Positions 27,119 to 38,159 of a DNA stretch of 64,000 nt are shown piece after piece. The position numbers and the translations under genes are program-made. The stretch spans positions 1,116,001 through 1,180,000 of the forward strand of contig OZ241351.1 in the NCBI GenBank assembly GCA_965200355.1, given 5' to 3'. The stretch's first letter is position 1; every line of letters starts with the position of its first letter. This stretch comes from Bin18 sp965200355. GTDB taxonomy: Bacteria > Desulfobacterota > Binatia > Bin18. Below the pieces are notes generated by a model. That model saw only the letters and a program-made list of their open reading frames with translations, was not told where the DNA came from and ran no database searches.

Positions 27119-27433
27119 TCACGCGTTCAGCCCAGGAATCTTCAACCCTCCGGTGACTTTTCCCATTTCCGTGGCCATCATATTTTGGGCTTGCCGAATG
27201 CCTTCGTTCACCGCGGCCGTAATGAGGTCTTGCAGCATTTCGACATCCTCGGCTGAAGCCACGCCGGGTCAATACGCAGCGCGACGAGTTCCAACCGGCC
27301 GTTCACCGTGGCGGTGACCATTGCCACCGGCGGCGGCCTCAACCGTCTGTTTCCCAGCCTGTTCCTGAATCTGGGCCAGTTTGGCCTGCAACTGCTGGGC
27401 CTGCTTCATCATCTCCCCCATATTGTGTGCCAT
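27119..27433 (-). pseudogene. ybaB: Nucleoid-associated YbaB/EbfC family gene with two compensating frameshifts
   Basis: Reading from ATG 27433 gives MGEMMKQAQQLQAKLAQIQ, the YbaB start. A +1 shift near 27321-27326 is needed to continue as MVTATVNGRLELVALRIDP. A -1 shift near 27262-27266 then returns the original frame as EDVEMLQDLITAAVNEGIR ... VTGGLKIPGL, ending at TGA 27119-27121. The net length (105 codons) is normal. YbaB binds DNA as a dimer. The start itself lies in an 11-bp tandem duplication that leaves the ribosome site AGGAGAGG 11 bases too far upstream. Either decay or indel sequencing errors. Confidence 0.8.
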
Positions 27434-27485
27434 TTGTGTGCCATGCTGTATCCTCTCCTGTGCGCTGGTGCGTGGTCTGCCGTGT

Positions 27486-29312
<1,827 letters not shown>

Positions 29313-29422
29313 AGCATAGCCGACGGTCCGGGGTTGCCCGGTGTGTTCCGCCACGGTGTCACGGGTCAACCGGTCAAGCTGTTTCTTGGAGGACTCGTTT
29401 CCGCTGTGAGGGCGAGCCAGTC

Positions 29423-29627
<205 letters not shown>

Positions 29628-29804
29628 CGTCAACCTGCCCATCTTCCAGGACCGCGTGCGTGCAAGATGTTTACCACCTCCCTAGTCCTCCTGCAAGGAA
29701 GGGACACCGGAACGGCAGGTGGTTGAACACCGGGCGTGCCTGGAGAAAAAAGCGAACCCCACCGACGGGCCGCCGCCCCGTGTCGAAGGCCGGGGATGGG
29801 GTTG

Positions 29805-29832
29805 TTGACACCGTGCCGTGCCTCTGTATCTT
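29805..29832 (+). promoter_or_regulatory. Sigma-70-like promoter for the nuo operon
   Basis: A perfect -35 TTGACA at 29805-29810, a 16-base spacer and -10 TATCTT at 29827-29832 lie about 73 bases before nuoA, in the 277-bp gap after tRNA-Ser. No other strong promoter was seen in the gap. Activity is inferred. Confidence 0.5.
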
Positions 29833-29904
29833 GTGCCGAGGGGACTGAGCAGACGACAACTACGACCCCCGCTGTTCCTGACCGCTGCCAGGGTTGACAT
29901 TGCT

Positions 29905-30258
29905 ATGGACCAATACGTTCCTGTCCTGATTGCGCTGATCCTTGGTGGGGTCGTGGCTCTGGTCATGACCTTTGCGAGCACCCTGCTCGGCGTCAAAACC
30001 CACTCGGCAGTCAAGGATGAACCGTTTGAGTGTGGCAATCCGCCCAGCGGCTCTGCGTGGGGACGCTTCTCTGTGAAATTCTACCTGGCCGCCATCCTCT
30101 TTATTGTTTTTGATGTCGAAGTGGTTTTCCTCTACCCCTGGGCGGTTGTCTTCCGCCAGTTGGGTCTGTTTGGCTTTATGGCCATGTTGCTCTTCGTGCT
30201 CGTGCTGGTCGTGGGTCTTGTCTATGAGGTGAAAAAGGGGGGGCTGGAATCGACCTAG
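29905..30258 (+). CDS. nuoA: NADH-quinone oxidoreductase subunit A
   Basis: 117 residues with three transmembrane helices and the conserved loop KDEPFECGNPP followed by RFSVKFYLAAILFIVFDVEVVFLYPWA. This is the loop between helices 1 and 2 that sits near the quinone channel. It is the first gene of the nuo cluster. The frame is open further upstream, but homology begins at the ATG at 29905. Confidence 0.96.
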   Translation: MDQYVPVLIALILGGVVALVMTFASTLLGVKTHSAVKDEPFECGNPPSGSAWGRFSVKFYLAAILFIVFDVEVVFLYPWAVVFRQLGLFGFMAMLLFVLVLVVGLVYEVKKGGLEST

Positions 30259-30271
30259 CCAGCCGGCAGAG

Positions 30272-30781
30272 ATGGCGGACGCAGATATTCTCTCTCATAT
30301 CGAGACGGCCTTGCCCGACACGATACAAGAGCAATACTCTTCGCACGGGAATGATACGATTGTCATAGACCGGAGCGACCTGCTGGCTGTTTTGCGCCAG
30401 CTCAAGGACAATTCGGATTTTGCCTTCAATCTGTTGCTCGATATCACTGGGGTCGATTTTTTCGGACAAGAGCCCCGCTTCGAGGTTGTCTACCATCTCC
30501 ATTCCCTGACGCATAATCATCGCCTGCGGGTCAAGGTGCGACTCACAGAGGAGGGTGCCGAGCTGCCCTCGGCGGCGGCGGTCTGGAAGTCGGCCAACTG
30601 GCTGGAGCGTGAAGTCTGGGATATGTTCGGGATTACATTTACCGATCATCCAGACCTGCGGCGCATCCTGATGTATGAAGAATTCCGCGGCCATCCGCTC
30701 CGCAAAGACTATCCGGTCAATAAACGTCAGCCCCTGGTCCCAGAACGCGACCCCATTACCAACCCATGGCATAAAGGGTAA
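30272..30781 (+). CDS. nuoC: NADH-quinone oxidoreductase subunit C
   Basis: 169 residues, the 30-kDa subunit: FNLLLDITGVDFF, VYHLHSL, ERE(V)WDMFGI (here LEREVWDMFGITFTDHPDLRRILMYEEFRGHPLRKDYPV). Part of the peripheral arm. It follows nuoA by 13 bases; the nuoB gene normally between A and C is absent. It is not fused to nuoD. Confidence 0.96.
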   Translation: MADADILSHIETALPDTIQEQYSSHGNDTIVIDRSDLLAVLRQLKDNSDFAFNLLLDITGVDFFGQEPRFEVVYHLHSLTHNHRLRVKVRLTEEGAELPSAAAVWKSANWLEREVWDMFGITFTDHPDLRRILMYEEFRGHPLRKDYPVNKRQPLVPERDPITNPWHKG

Positions 30782-30787
30782 CAATCT

Positions 30788-32014
30788 ATGGCGGAAGCCG
30801 CGGCCCCCCTTCTCCCTACTCAAAAAGCGGTCGCTGAACACGACCCCACTTCTGAAATCATGGAATTGCAGATGGGCCCTTCCCATCCGGCAACCCACGG
30901 CACAATAAAATTCAACCTCACCCTTGACGGAGAAAAAATCCTCAATTGCGATGTTGAAATCGGCTATCTGCACCGCGGCTTTGAGAAGATGTGCGAACAG
31001 CGCACCTGGAATCACTGCATTCCCTACACCGACCGCCTGAATTACGCCTCGCCACTCATAAATAATGTCGCCTTTGCCTTAACGGCTGAACAACTGCTCG
31101 ACGTTGAGGTCCCGGAACGCTGCCAATATATCCGGGTCATCATGAGCGAGATTTCCCGGATTACGGATCACCTGACCTGTCTGGGTATGGCCGCCACAGA
31201 AGCTGGGGCGATTTCCGTGGGCTTCTATCTGATGGAATCGCGCGAGACCCTGTACGACCTCGTGACGGCCGTAACGGGCGCTCGTCTGACGGTCAGCTAT
31301 GCCCGGGTCGGCGGTGTCATGCACGATCTGCCGCACGATTTTGCCGAGCGCGTGCGGACGGCGTTCGCTGATATGCGTCGCATTCTGAGCGATTGTGACA
31401 AGCTGCTGTCCAAGAATCGGATCTTTATTGACCGCATGTCCGGCGTTGGCGCAATTGCGCCGGACGAGGCGATCTCGTACAGTCTCACCGGCCCGTTGCT
31501 GCGGGCCACCGGTATTCCCTACGATGTGCGGAAAGCCCAGCCCTACTGCGGCTACGACCGCTTTGAGTTTGACATCCCGACGGGTACCCAGGGCGACAAT
31601 TACGACCGCTTTTCTGTGCGCTTCGAGGAAATCAAACAGAGCATGTGGATTATTGAGCAGGCCCTGAATGGTATTCCGAACGGCCCGATTCGGATTGATG
31701 ATCCGCAGATCAGCCTGCCTGAAAAGAAACAGGTGTACGGCAACATCGAGGGCCTCATGAACCATTTCAAGCTGGTCATTGAGGGGGTCAAAATTCCCCC
31801 TGGAGAGGCGTTTCAGAGTGTTGAGGGCGCTAACGGCGAACTCGGCTTTTATCTGGTCAGTGACGGCAGCGGTCGGCCGTATCGTGTCCGGGTTCGGCCG
31901 CCCTGTTTTTTCGGTATGGCGGCGCTGGGCGATATGTTACGGGGCTGTCTGGTCTCCGATATTATTACGACGTTTGGTATGGTGAATATGATCGGTGGAG
32001 AGTGTGACCGCTAA
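30788..32014 (+). CDS. nuoD: NADH-quinone oxidoreductase subunit D
   Basis: 408 residues, the 49-kDa subunit, with MGPSHPATHGTIKF, HRGFEKMCE, RLNYASPLINN, PCFF and the C-terminal arginine (GGECDR). These shape the quinone site together with NuoB. Its N-terminus extends about 20 residues before the homology. The normal ending is I/V-D-R; here it is C-D-R. A 109-bp gap with a palindrome separates it from nuoE. Confidence 0.96.
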   Translation: MAEAAAPLLPTQKAVAEHDPTSEIMELQMGPSHPATHGTIKFNLTLDGEKILNCDVEIGYLHRGFEKMCEQRTWNHCIPYTDRLNYASPLINNVAFALTAEQLLDVEVPERCQYIRVIMSEISRITDHLTCLGMAATEAGAISVGFYLMESRETLYDLVTAVTGARLTVSYARVGGVMHDLPHDFAERVRTAFADMRRILSDCDKLLSKNRIFIDRMSGVGAIAPDEAISYSLTGPLLRATGIPYDVRKAQPYCGYDRFEFDIPTGTQGDNYDRFSVRFEEIKQSMWIIEQALNGIPNGPIRIDDPQISLPEKKQVYGNIEGLMNHFKLVIEGVKIPPGEAFQSVEGANGELGFYLVSDGSGRPYRVRVRPPCFFGMAALGDMLRGCLVSDIITTFGMVNMIGGECDR

Positions 32015-32021
32015 GGAGATT

Positions 32022-32112
32022 CCCCGCCCCGTAGCACGCATGGGGTGCCGTTCTTGGGCGGGCCTGACGATGCTGGAGGTCGGATTCGCGTAGCGGAATC
32101 CGACGCGGGGCT
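32022..32112. repeat. REP-like palindrome in the nuoD-nuoE gap
   Basis: The core GTCGGATTC / GAATCCGAC (32079-32104, 8-base loop) lies within an outer CCCCGC...GCGGGG pairing (from about 32024 to 32110). It is the only long spacer in the 5' half of the operon. It could affect transcript stability between D and E, or be a repetitive extragenic palindrome. Not seen again exactly in the window. Confidence 0.5.
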
Positions 32113-32123
32113 GAGAGTAGAGT

Positions 32124-32648
32124 ATGGCTGTCCGATTTTCAGCGGAAACGCACAAGCAGTTTGAGGACGTGCTGACTCGGTATCCGACCAAGCAGGCCGC
32201 CATTCTGCCCACGCTGTGGCTGGCCCAGACCGAGTTCGGGTATCTGAGCCCGGCAGTGATGGAGCATGTTGCTGATTTGCTCGACCTGTCGCCGGCCTAT
32301 GTGCGTGGGGTCGCGACTTTTTACACTATGTTTTACACGGAGCCGATGGGGCGCTGCCACGTGCAGGTCTGCACCAACCTGTCTTGCACCCTGCGCGGCG
32401 CTGAACACATTGTCCGCTGTCTGGAAGACCGACTCGGCGTCAAAGTCGGTCAGACCACCAGCGATAATATGTTTTCCCTGAGTGAGGTTGAATGCCTGGG
32501 TTCGTGTGGCACTGCCCCCGTTGTCCAGGTGGGCGACGACTATCACGAGAACCAGACCCCGGAGCGTATGCTCAGCCTGATTGATGCGCTGGCAAAACAG
32601 CCCGCCTCTGCTGCCACGCCAGGACCCGGAACGTCAGACACGCTATGA
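32124..32648 (+). CDS. nuoE: NADH-quinone oxidoreductase subunit E
   Basis: 174 residues. The thioredoxin-like ferredoxin domain has the four Cys for the N1a [2Fe-2S] cluster: CTNLSC and CLGSCG. It works with NuoF at the NADH end. It is unusual that nuoF and nuoG do not follow. GAGAGTAGAG precedes the ATG. Its last codons overlap nuoH by four bases (ATGA). Confidence 0.95.
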   Translation: MAVRFSAETHKQFEDVLTRYPTKQAAILPTLWLAQTEFGYLSPAVMEHVADLLDLSPAYVRGVATFYTMFYTEPMGRCHVQVCTNLSCTLRGAEHIVRCLEDRLGVKVGQTTSDNMFSLSEVECLGSCGTAPVVQVGDDYHENQTPERMLSLIDALAKQPASAATPGPGTSDTL

Positions 32649-33736
32649 TTGATTTTCTCATCACGTTGAGCCTGACCGTTCTGATGCTGCTGATGGTGCT
32701 GAATCTCGGCGGGCTGCTGCTCTGGGTGGAGCGCAAAGGCAGCGCGGTTCTACAAGACCGGATTGGGGCCAATCGGGCTGCCATTCTTGGCAAAATGCCC
32801 TTTAATCTTGGCATCGTCAACACGCTGGTGGCTGACCCCATCAAGCTGTTCACCAAAGAGGACTTTGTCCCGCCGGGGGCGGACAAGCTGCTGCACACGC
32901 TTGCGCCGGCGATTGGCCTGGTGCCCTTATTAGTCACCTTTATTGTGATTCCGTTTGGTGACGTGCTCATTATTGGTGAGCGGGAAATCAGGCTGCAAGC
33001 CGCCAATCTGAATATCGGCATTTTATACGTGCTGGCCATGGTCTCACTCAGCGTGTACGGCGTTGTCCTGGGCGGTTGGGCTTCCAATAACCGCTGGGCA
33101 CTGCTGGGCGGGATTCGTGGCTCGGCCCAGATGATTTCGTACGAGATTCCGTTGGGGCTCGCCCTCATTGGGGTGGTGCTGGTCTTTGGTTCTCTGGATT
33201 TACAAGAGATTACACGCGCCCAGGGCGCGCTGCTCGGGGGCTGGATTCCGGCCTGGGGCATCATCTATCAGCCGGTGGCTTTTCTGATCTTCCTGGCCGC
33301 CGGGATCGCCGAGAGCAAACGGATTCCGTTTGATCTGCCCGAAGCCGAGTCCGAGTTGATATCCGGCTATTTTACCGAGTATTCCGGGGCCAAGCAGGCC
33401 ATGTTCATGCTGGGCGATTTTGTTGAAGCGATCATTGTTGCCGGACTGATTACCACGCTCTTCTTCGGCGGCTGGCAAGTGCCGTTCCTGCTGCGCGACG
33501 GGTTTCATTTCCCGTGGGGCGGCAGCTTGGCCCTGCCCTCCCTGCTCGTGACGCTGCTCCAAGTCGGGTCCTTTACGCTGAAAGTGCTCTTCTTTTGCTG
33601 GCTTCAGATCATGATTCGCTGGACCCTGCCCCGCTTCCGCTACGACCAGCTCATCAGCCTGGGTTGGAAAATTCTTCTCCCGCTGGCGCTGGCCAACGTC
33701 ATGCTGACCGCGCTGATGATTCTCCTCTTTGAGTAG
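32645..33736 (+). CDS. nuoH: NADH-quinone oxidoreductase subunit H
   Basis: 363 residues with eight predicted helices, including RIGANRAA, ADPIKLFTKEDFVPPGAD, EREIRLQAANLNIGILYVLAMVSLSVYG, RGSAQMISYEIPLGL, ESKRIPFDLPEAESELISGYFTEYS and RFRYDQLISLGWK. It forms the quinone-tunnel module at the joint of the two arms. It overlaps nuoE by an ATGA; nuoI, normally next, is missing. Confidence 0.97.
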   Translation: MIDFLITLSLTVLMLLMVLNLGGLLLWVERKGSAVLQDRIGANRAAILGKMPFNLGIVNTLVADPIKLFTKEDFVPPGADKLLHTLAPAIGLVPLLVTFIVIPFGDVLIIGEREIRLQAANLNIGILYVLAMVSLSVYGVVLGGWASNNRWALLGGIRGSAQMISYEIPLGLALIGVVLVFGSLDLQEITRAQGALLGGWIPAWGIIYQPVAFLIFLAAGIAESKRIPFDLPEAESELISGYFTEYSGAKQAMFMLGDFVEAIIVAGLITTLFFGGWQVPFLLRDGFHFPWGGSLALPSLLVTLLQVGSFTLKVLFFCWLQIMIRWTLPRFRYDQLISLGWKILLPLALANVMLTALMILLFE

Positions 33737-33741
33737 ACACT

Positions 33742-34230
33742 ATGGATTTCGTCACCTTCTTTGCCCTGGCTATTCCGTTGGTCGTGATCGCGGTCATGGT
33801 GATCGCCCATCCCAGTCCGGTCTATAGTGCGCTCTTCCTGGTCCTGACCCTTTTTCTCCTGGCGGTCTATTTTCTGTTTCTGAATGCCCATATGGTCGCC
33901 GCGCTCCAGATCATTGTCTATGCCGGGGCGATTATGGTCCTGTTTTTATTTGTGATTATGCTGCTCAATTTGCAGAACGATGCCCAGCGGGCCCAGCGGC
34001 ATGGCTTGGGCAGAGTGGCCATTATTGGTGGTGTCGTCCTGGTGGCGGAACTGGGCCTGCTGCTGCAACGCTCCTCGTCCGAGCAAGCCGAGAGCCACTT
34101 GCCCGACAACTTCGGGACGGTCGAAGCCTTGGGCGGCCAGCTTTTTACCACCTATCTGCTGCCCTTTGAGATTACCGGCATCCTCCTCTTAGTCGCGGTG
34201 GTCGGGGCAGTGGTCCTGGCAAAACGATAG
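33742..34230 (+). CDS. nuoJ: NADH-quinone oxidoreductase subunit J
   Basis: 162 residues, five helices. It shows NAHMVAALQIIVYAGAIMVLFLFVIMLLNL, the conserved helix-3 block of ND6-like subunits, and a C-terminal helix. It starts 5 bases after nuoH. A 9-nt repeat array fills the gap to nuoK. Confidence 0.95.
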   Translation: MDFVTFFALAIPLVVIAVMVIAHPSPVYSALFLVLTLFLLAVYFLFLNAHMVAALQIIVYAGAIMVLFLFVIMLLNLQNDAQRAQRHGLGRVAIIGGVVLVAELGLLLQRSSSEQAESHLPDNFGTVEALGGQLFTTYLLPFEITGILLLVAVVGAVVLAKR

Positions 34231-34250
34231 CAAGCACAACGTATGCGTCG

Positions 34251-34286
34251 ATTGAGTCCGACCCAACAAATCCCATAGACCCAATA
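34251..34286 (+). repeat. 9-nt degenerate repeat array between nuoJ and nuoK
   Basis: Units ATTGAGTCC, GACCCAACA, AATCCCATA, GACCCAATA in strict phase. Same GAGTC/GACCC family as at 16.2, 23.1 and 38.1 kb. Confidence 0.65.
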
Positions 34287-34305
34287 CGCTATTGAGGGCG
34301 GCAAG

Positions 34306-34608
34306 ATGGTCCCAACGAGTTATCATCTTATTCTGAGCGGCATCCTGTTCACCATTGGCGTGACGGGCGTTCTCCTGCGCCGCAATATCATTATTATTTT
34401 TATGGCGATTGAACTCATGCTGAATGCTGTCAATCTGTCTTTTGTGGCCCTGGCCCGGCATTTCGGCAATATGGACGGACAGATCATTGTCTTCTTTGTC
34501 ATGTCGGTTGCCGCGGCAGAGGTGGCGGTCGGGCTGGCCATCATCCTGCTCGTTTTCCGTGGCCGTGAGACGGTCAATGCGGACGAACTCAACCTGATGC
34601 GGTGGTAA
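34306..34608 (+). CDS. nuoK: NADH-quinone oxidoreductase subunit K
   Basis: 100 residues, three helices. It has the conserved proton-path Glu in AIELMLNAVNL and a second Glu in AAAEVAVGLAI. Antiporter-linker subunit. GAGGGCGGCAAG precedes the ATG. Part of the membrane arm of the cluster. Confidence 0.97.
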   Translation: MVPTSYHLILSGILFTIGVTGVLLRRNIIIIFMAIELMLNAVNLSFVALARHFGNMDGQIIVFFVMSVAAAEVAVGLAIILLVFRGRETVNADELNLMRW

Positions 34609-34651
34609 AAAAACAGCGTATGACACATCGACTGGGATTAGTACTGTAGAG

Positions 34652-36562
34652 ATGGAACATCCGCACGCGGCTGAAGTCGCCATCCAAACGGTCTCGTATC
34701 TCCGCTATATTGTGCTATTTCCCCTGCTCGGGGTGGTGTTCAACCTTTTCCTGGGTCCCCGCTATGGCAGACAGGTGGTAAACTGGGTGTCGCCGGGGAT
34801 GGTCTTTCTGGCGTTTTGCTTTGCGTTTGCGGCCTTTGTCCAACTGCCGGACGGCGGCGCCCTGGTCGATAGCGTCTACCCCTGGATTTATTCCGGCGCT
34901 CTACAGGTTGATATTGCGCTGCGCGTTGATCCCCTGTCCGGCACAATGATTATGGTCATCACCGGGGTCGGCTTTCTCATCCACGTCTATTCCGTTGGCT
35001 ATATGGCTCACGACGATGATGTGGTGCGCTATTTTGCCTATCTCAACCTCTTTACCACGGCCATGCTGCTGCTGGTGCTGGGCGATAATATCCTGCTGCT
35101 CTTCGTGGGCTGGGAGGGCGTTGGGCTATGTTCCTATTTGCTTATCGGCTTCTGGTATACGGACGCTGACAAGGCCAGTGCCGGGAAAAAGGCGTTTATC
35201 GTCAACCGGATTGGGGATGCCGGCTTTCTCCTGGGCCTGTTTGTCTTGTTCTGGAGCCTGGGTGCGCACGGCGTCTGGACGCTGTCGTTCAGCGAAATCG
35301 CGGCCCACGCCTCGGTGCTGCCCGCGGCAACGGTCACGCTGGTCTGCCTGCTCTTCTTTGTGGGCGCGGCCGGCAAGTCTGCCCAAATCCCGCTCTATGT
35401 CTGGCTGCCGGATGCCATGGCTGGCCCCACACCGGTGAGCGCGCTCATCCACGCCGCCACTATGGTCACGGCCGGTATCTATCTGATTGCGCGGATGCAC
35501 TTCCTGTATTCCCTGTCTCACACCGCATTAACCGTGGTGGCCGTGGTCGGTGCCGTGACCGCCCTGTTTGCGGCGACGATTGCCCTGGTACAGACCGACA
35601 TTAAAAAGGTCCTGGCCTACTCAACGGTCAGTCAGTTGGGCTATATGTTTCTCGGGCTGGGGGTGGGGGCGTATGCCGCCGGCGTGTTTCATGTCATGAC
35701 CCACGCTTTCTTCAAGGCCCTCCTTTTTCTTGGTGCCGGGAGTGTCATCCACGGCATGAGCGATGAGCAGGACATCCGCAAAATGGGCGGGCTGAAAAGC
35801 AAGATGCCGACCACCTACGGGACGTTTGCTATCGGCTGTCTGGCCATTGCCGGGTTTCCCTTGCTGTCCGGTTTTTTCAGTAAGGACCTTATCCTGGAAC
35901 ACGCCTTTGAGAGCCCGCACGGGTCTCCCCTGCTGTGGCTGCTGGGCACTCTGGGAGCGGGTTTGACCGCCTTCTATATGTTCCGCTTATTCTTTGTGAC
36001 ATTCTGGGGCGAAAACCGTTCTGACCCCGAGACTGCCCGCCATATTCATGAATCGCCCCAAGTCATGACCGTCCCCCTGGTGGTGCTGGCCATTCTGTCT
36101 TTGATCGGTGGCTATTTCACCCTGCCCGAACTGCTCAGCCCACTCTACGGCCATGCACATCCGCACGTGTCGCCCCTGGTCAAATATCTGCCCACCCTGC
36201 TTGGGCTGGGCGGCATTGGGCTGGCCTATCGGTGGTATGTGCAAGACCCGTCTTTTGTCCCTGGTGGAGGAGGGGCCGACCGCCTCCGTCAGCAATTCGC
36301 TGGCCTGTATCAGTTATTGCTGCATAAATACTATATTGACGAGGTGTACGACGCGGCGATTGTCCGGCCGCTGCTGGCGGTCTCGGACTGGCTGTGGAAG
36401 GTGTGGGATACGGTCGTGATTGATGGCCTGGTCAACGGTACGGCCCGGGTGCTTCAGACCAATGGCTCGGTTCTGCGCCTGTGGCAAACTGGCAATGTCC
36501 AGACCTACGCCCTGTCGTTCTGTTGTGGAGCGATTGTGATTCTGGGGTATTATCTGTGGTAA
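34652..36562 (+). CDS. nuoL: NADH-quinone oxidoreductase subunit L
   Basis: 636 residues. It has GWEGVGLCSYLLIGFW with the key Glu, the TM7-8 block GKSAQIPLYVWLPDAMAGPTPVSALIHAATMVTAG (Lys and the broken-helix region), and the horizontal helix and anchor at the C-terminus. This is the distal proton-pumping subunit. Its stop overlaps the nuoM start. Confidence 0.97.
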   Translation: MEHPHAAEVAIQTVSYLRYIVLFPLLGVVFNLFLGPRYGRQVVNWVSPGMVFLAFCFAFAAFVQLPDGGALVDSVYPWIYSGALQVDIALRVDPLSGTMIMVITGVGFLIHVYSVGYMAHDDDVVRYFAYLNLFTTAMLLLVLGDNILLLFVGWEGVGLCSYLLIGFWYTDADKASAGKKAFIVNRIGDAGFLLGLFVLFWSLGAHGVWTLSFSEIAAHASVLPAATVTLVCLLFFVGAAGKSAQIPLYVWLPDAMAGPTPVSALIHAATMVTAGIYLIARMHFLYSLSHTALTVVAVVGAVTALFAATIALVQTDIKKVLAYSTVSQLGYMFLGLGVGAYAAGVFHVMTHAFFKALLFLGAGSVIHGMSDEQDIRKMGGLKSKMPTTYGTFAIGCLAIAGFPLLSGFFSKDLILEHAFESPHGSPLLWLLGTLGAGLTAFYMFRLFFVTFWGENRSDPETARHIHESPQVMTVPLVVLAILSLIGGYFTLPELLSPLYGHAHPHVSPLVKYLPTLLGLGGIGLAYRWYVQDPSFVPGGGGADRLRQQFAGLYQLLLHKYYIDEVYDAAIVRPLLAVSDWLWKVWDTVVIDGLVNGTARVLQTNGSVLRLWQTGNVQTYALSFCCGAIVILGYYLW

Positions 36563-38157
36563 GCCTCATTGTTTTCATGCCGCTGCTGACGGCGTTCTTC
36601 CTGTTGACCCTCAACAAGAATGCGGTGGAGCTGGCCCGTCGCACCGCCTTTGGCGGTTCGCTGCTCACGTTCGTCATCTCGCTCGGCCTGTTGACCGACT
36701 TTGATAGTGAGACCGCCGCGTTTCAATTCGTTGAGCGCTATGCCTGGATCAGTGAATTCGGGATCGAATACTTTGTTGGTGTTGATGGCATCAGTCTGTT
36801 TCTGATCCTGCTGACGACGTTTCTTTCGCCGCTGGTGATTCTGTCCACCTGGAGTATGCCCCCCCCAACCCCCCCCCAAATGAGGGGAGGATTCAGGCGG
36901 GGGATCAGAGAGTATCTCTTTTTCTTTCTCATCCTGGAAACCGGCATGATCGGGGCCTTTGTCGCGGTTGATGTCTTTCTGTTCTATGTCTTCTGGGAAG
37001 TCATGCTGATTCCCATGTACTTCCTGATTGGGGTCTGGGGTGGCGAACGGCGTATCTATGCCGCGCTCAAATTCCTGCTCTACACCATGGTCGGCAGCCT
37101 GCTGATGCTGGTGGCGATCCTGTATCTTGCCTCTCTCCATAATACGCAGCACGGCACGCTCAGTTTTGATCTCCTGCGCCTGTACACTCTTGAGATTCCG
37201 GTCAGCGCCCAAATGTGGCTGTTCGCCGCGTTTGGGCTGTCCTTTGCGATTAAGGTGCCGCTCTTCCCCTTTCATACCTGGCTGCCGGATGCGCACGTTG
37301 AAGCCCCCACCGGGGGGTCGGTCATCTTGGCCGGGGTGCTGCTCAAAATGGGGACCTACGGCTTTCTGCGCTTTGCCCTGCCGCTCTTCCCCGATGCCGC
37401 TCATGCTGCGGTGCCGCTGATTATGGCGCTGTCGGTGGTCGGTATCGTGTATGGAGCGCTGGTGGCTCTGGTGCAGCCGGATATGAAAAAACTGGTTGCC
37501 TACTCGTCGGTCAGCCACCTCGGCTTTGTCATGCTGGGGCTGTTCGCGTTCAACGTACAGGGGGCTGAAGGCGCGCTGTATCAGATGCTCGGCCACGGCT
37601 TGTCAACTGGGGCGCTCTTCCTGCTGGTCGGTGTCATCTATGAACGCCGCCATACTCGCCTTATCAGCGAGTATGGCGGCTTATGGAAACAACTGCCCCT
37701 CTTTGCCTCGGTCTTTCTGATTACCATGCTGTCTTCAATCGGCCTGCCGGGCCTGAACGGATTTGTCGGCGAGTTCCTCATTCTCTTGGGGACTTTTCAG
37801 GCGAACGCGCTGGCCGGTACGGTCGCGGTGTCCGGTATTGTCCTGGGGGCCGTCTATATGCTGCGGCTCTACCAGCGGGTTGTGTTCGGTCCGCTGACGC
37901 AGCCGGAGAACGCCAAGCTGACCGACTTGTCACGCCGTGAGCTGGCCATCTTTGTGCCGCTCATCGCGCTGATGTTGTTGATGGGGCTCTACCCCCAGCC
38001 TTTCCTCAGCCGTATGGAGAAGTCAGTAGAAGCTACCCTGGCGCGGATTCACAAAACCGCCGCCCATCAGTCGGTCGAGTCTATTGAGTCGGTCGAGTCG
38101 GTCCTGAGCCGTGTCGAAGGGTCCAACAGACCCACAGACCCCACAGACCCGAGTTGA
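36556..38157 (+). CDS. nuoM: NADH-quinone oxidoreductase subunit M
   Basis: 533 residues from the GTG at 36556, which overlaps the nuoL stop. It has the antiporter-like core: FWEVMLIPMYFLIGVWGG, KVPLFPFHTWLPDAHVEAPTGGSVILAGVLLKMG, MKKLVAYSSVSHLGF. Two oddities: an insert PPPTPPQMRGGFRRG near residue 101 in the loop before LETGMIGAF, encoded by a C-rich/G-rich palindromic segment, and a repeat-encoded tail ending PTDPTDPS. Neither touches the proton-path residues. The insert may be a small mobile palindromic element. Confidence 0.95.
   Translation: MVSLIVFMPLLTAFFLLTLNKNAVELARRTAFGGSLLTFVISLGLLTDFDSETAAFQFVERYAWISEFGIEYFVGVDGISLFLILLTTFLSPLVILSTWSMPPPTPPQMRGGFRRGIREYLFFFLILETGMIGAFVAVDVFLFYVFWEVMLIPMYFLIGVWGGERRIYAALKFLLYTMVGSLLMLVAILYLASLHNTQHGTLSFDLLRLYTLEIPVSAQMWLFAAFGLSFAIKVPLFPFHTWLPDAHVEAPTGGSVILAGVLLKMGTYGFLRFALPLFPDAAHAAVPLIMALSVVGIVYGALVALVQPDMKKLVAYSSVSHLGFVMLGLFAFNVQGAEGALYQMLGHGLSTGALFLLVGVIYERRHTRLISEYGGLWKQLPLFASVFLITMLSSIGLPGLNGFVGEFLILLGTFQANALAGTVAVSGIVLGAVYMLRLYQRVVFGPLTQPENAKLTDLSRRELAIFVPLIALMLLMGLYPQPFLSRMEKSVEATLARIHKTAAHQSVESIESVESVLSRVEGSNRPTDPTDPS
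36857..36906 (+). repeat. C-run/G-run palindromic insert inside nuoM
   Basis: Runs of C (with AA interruptions) pair with the G-rich half that follows (GAGGGGAGG ... GGCGGGGG). The result is an in-frame insert of about 15 residues in a loop that is short in other NuoM proteins. Confidence 0.55.
38073..38153 (+). repeat. 9-nt repeat arrays forming the nuoM tail
   Basis: Units GGTCGAGTC, TATTGAGTC, GGTCGAGTC, GGTCCTGAG and, after a short break, ACAGACCC, ACAGACCCC, ACAGACCC. They encode SVESIESVESV... and PTDPTDP and run into the nuoN start. Confidence 0.75.
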
Positions 38158-38159
38158 GT

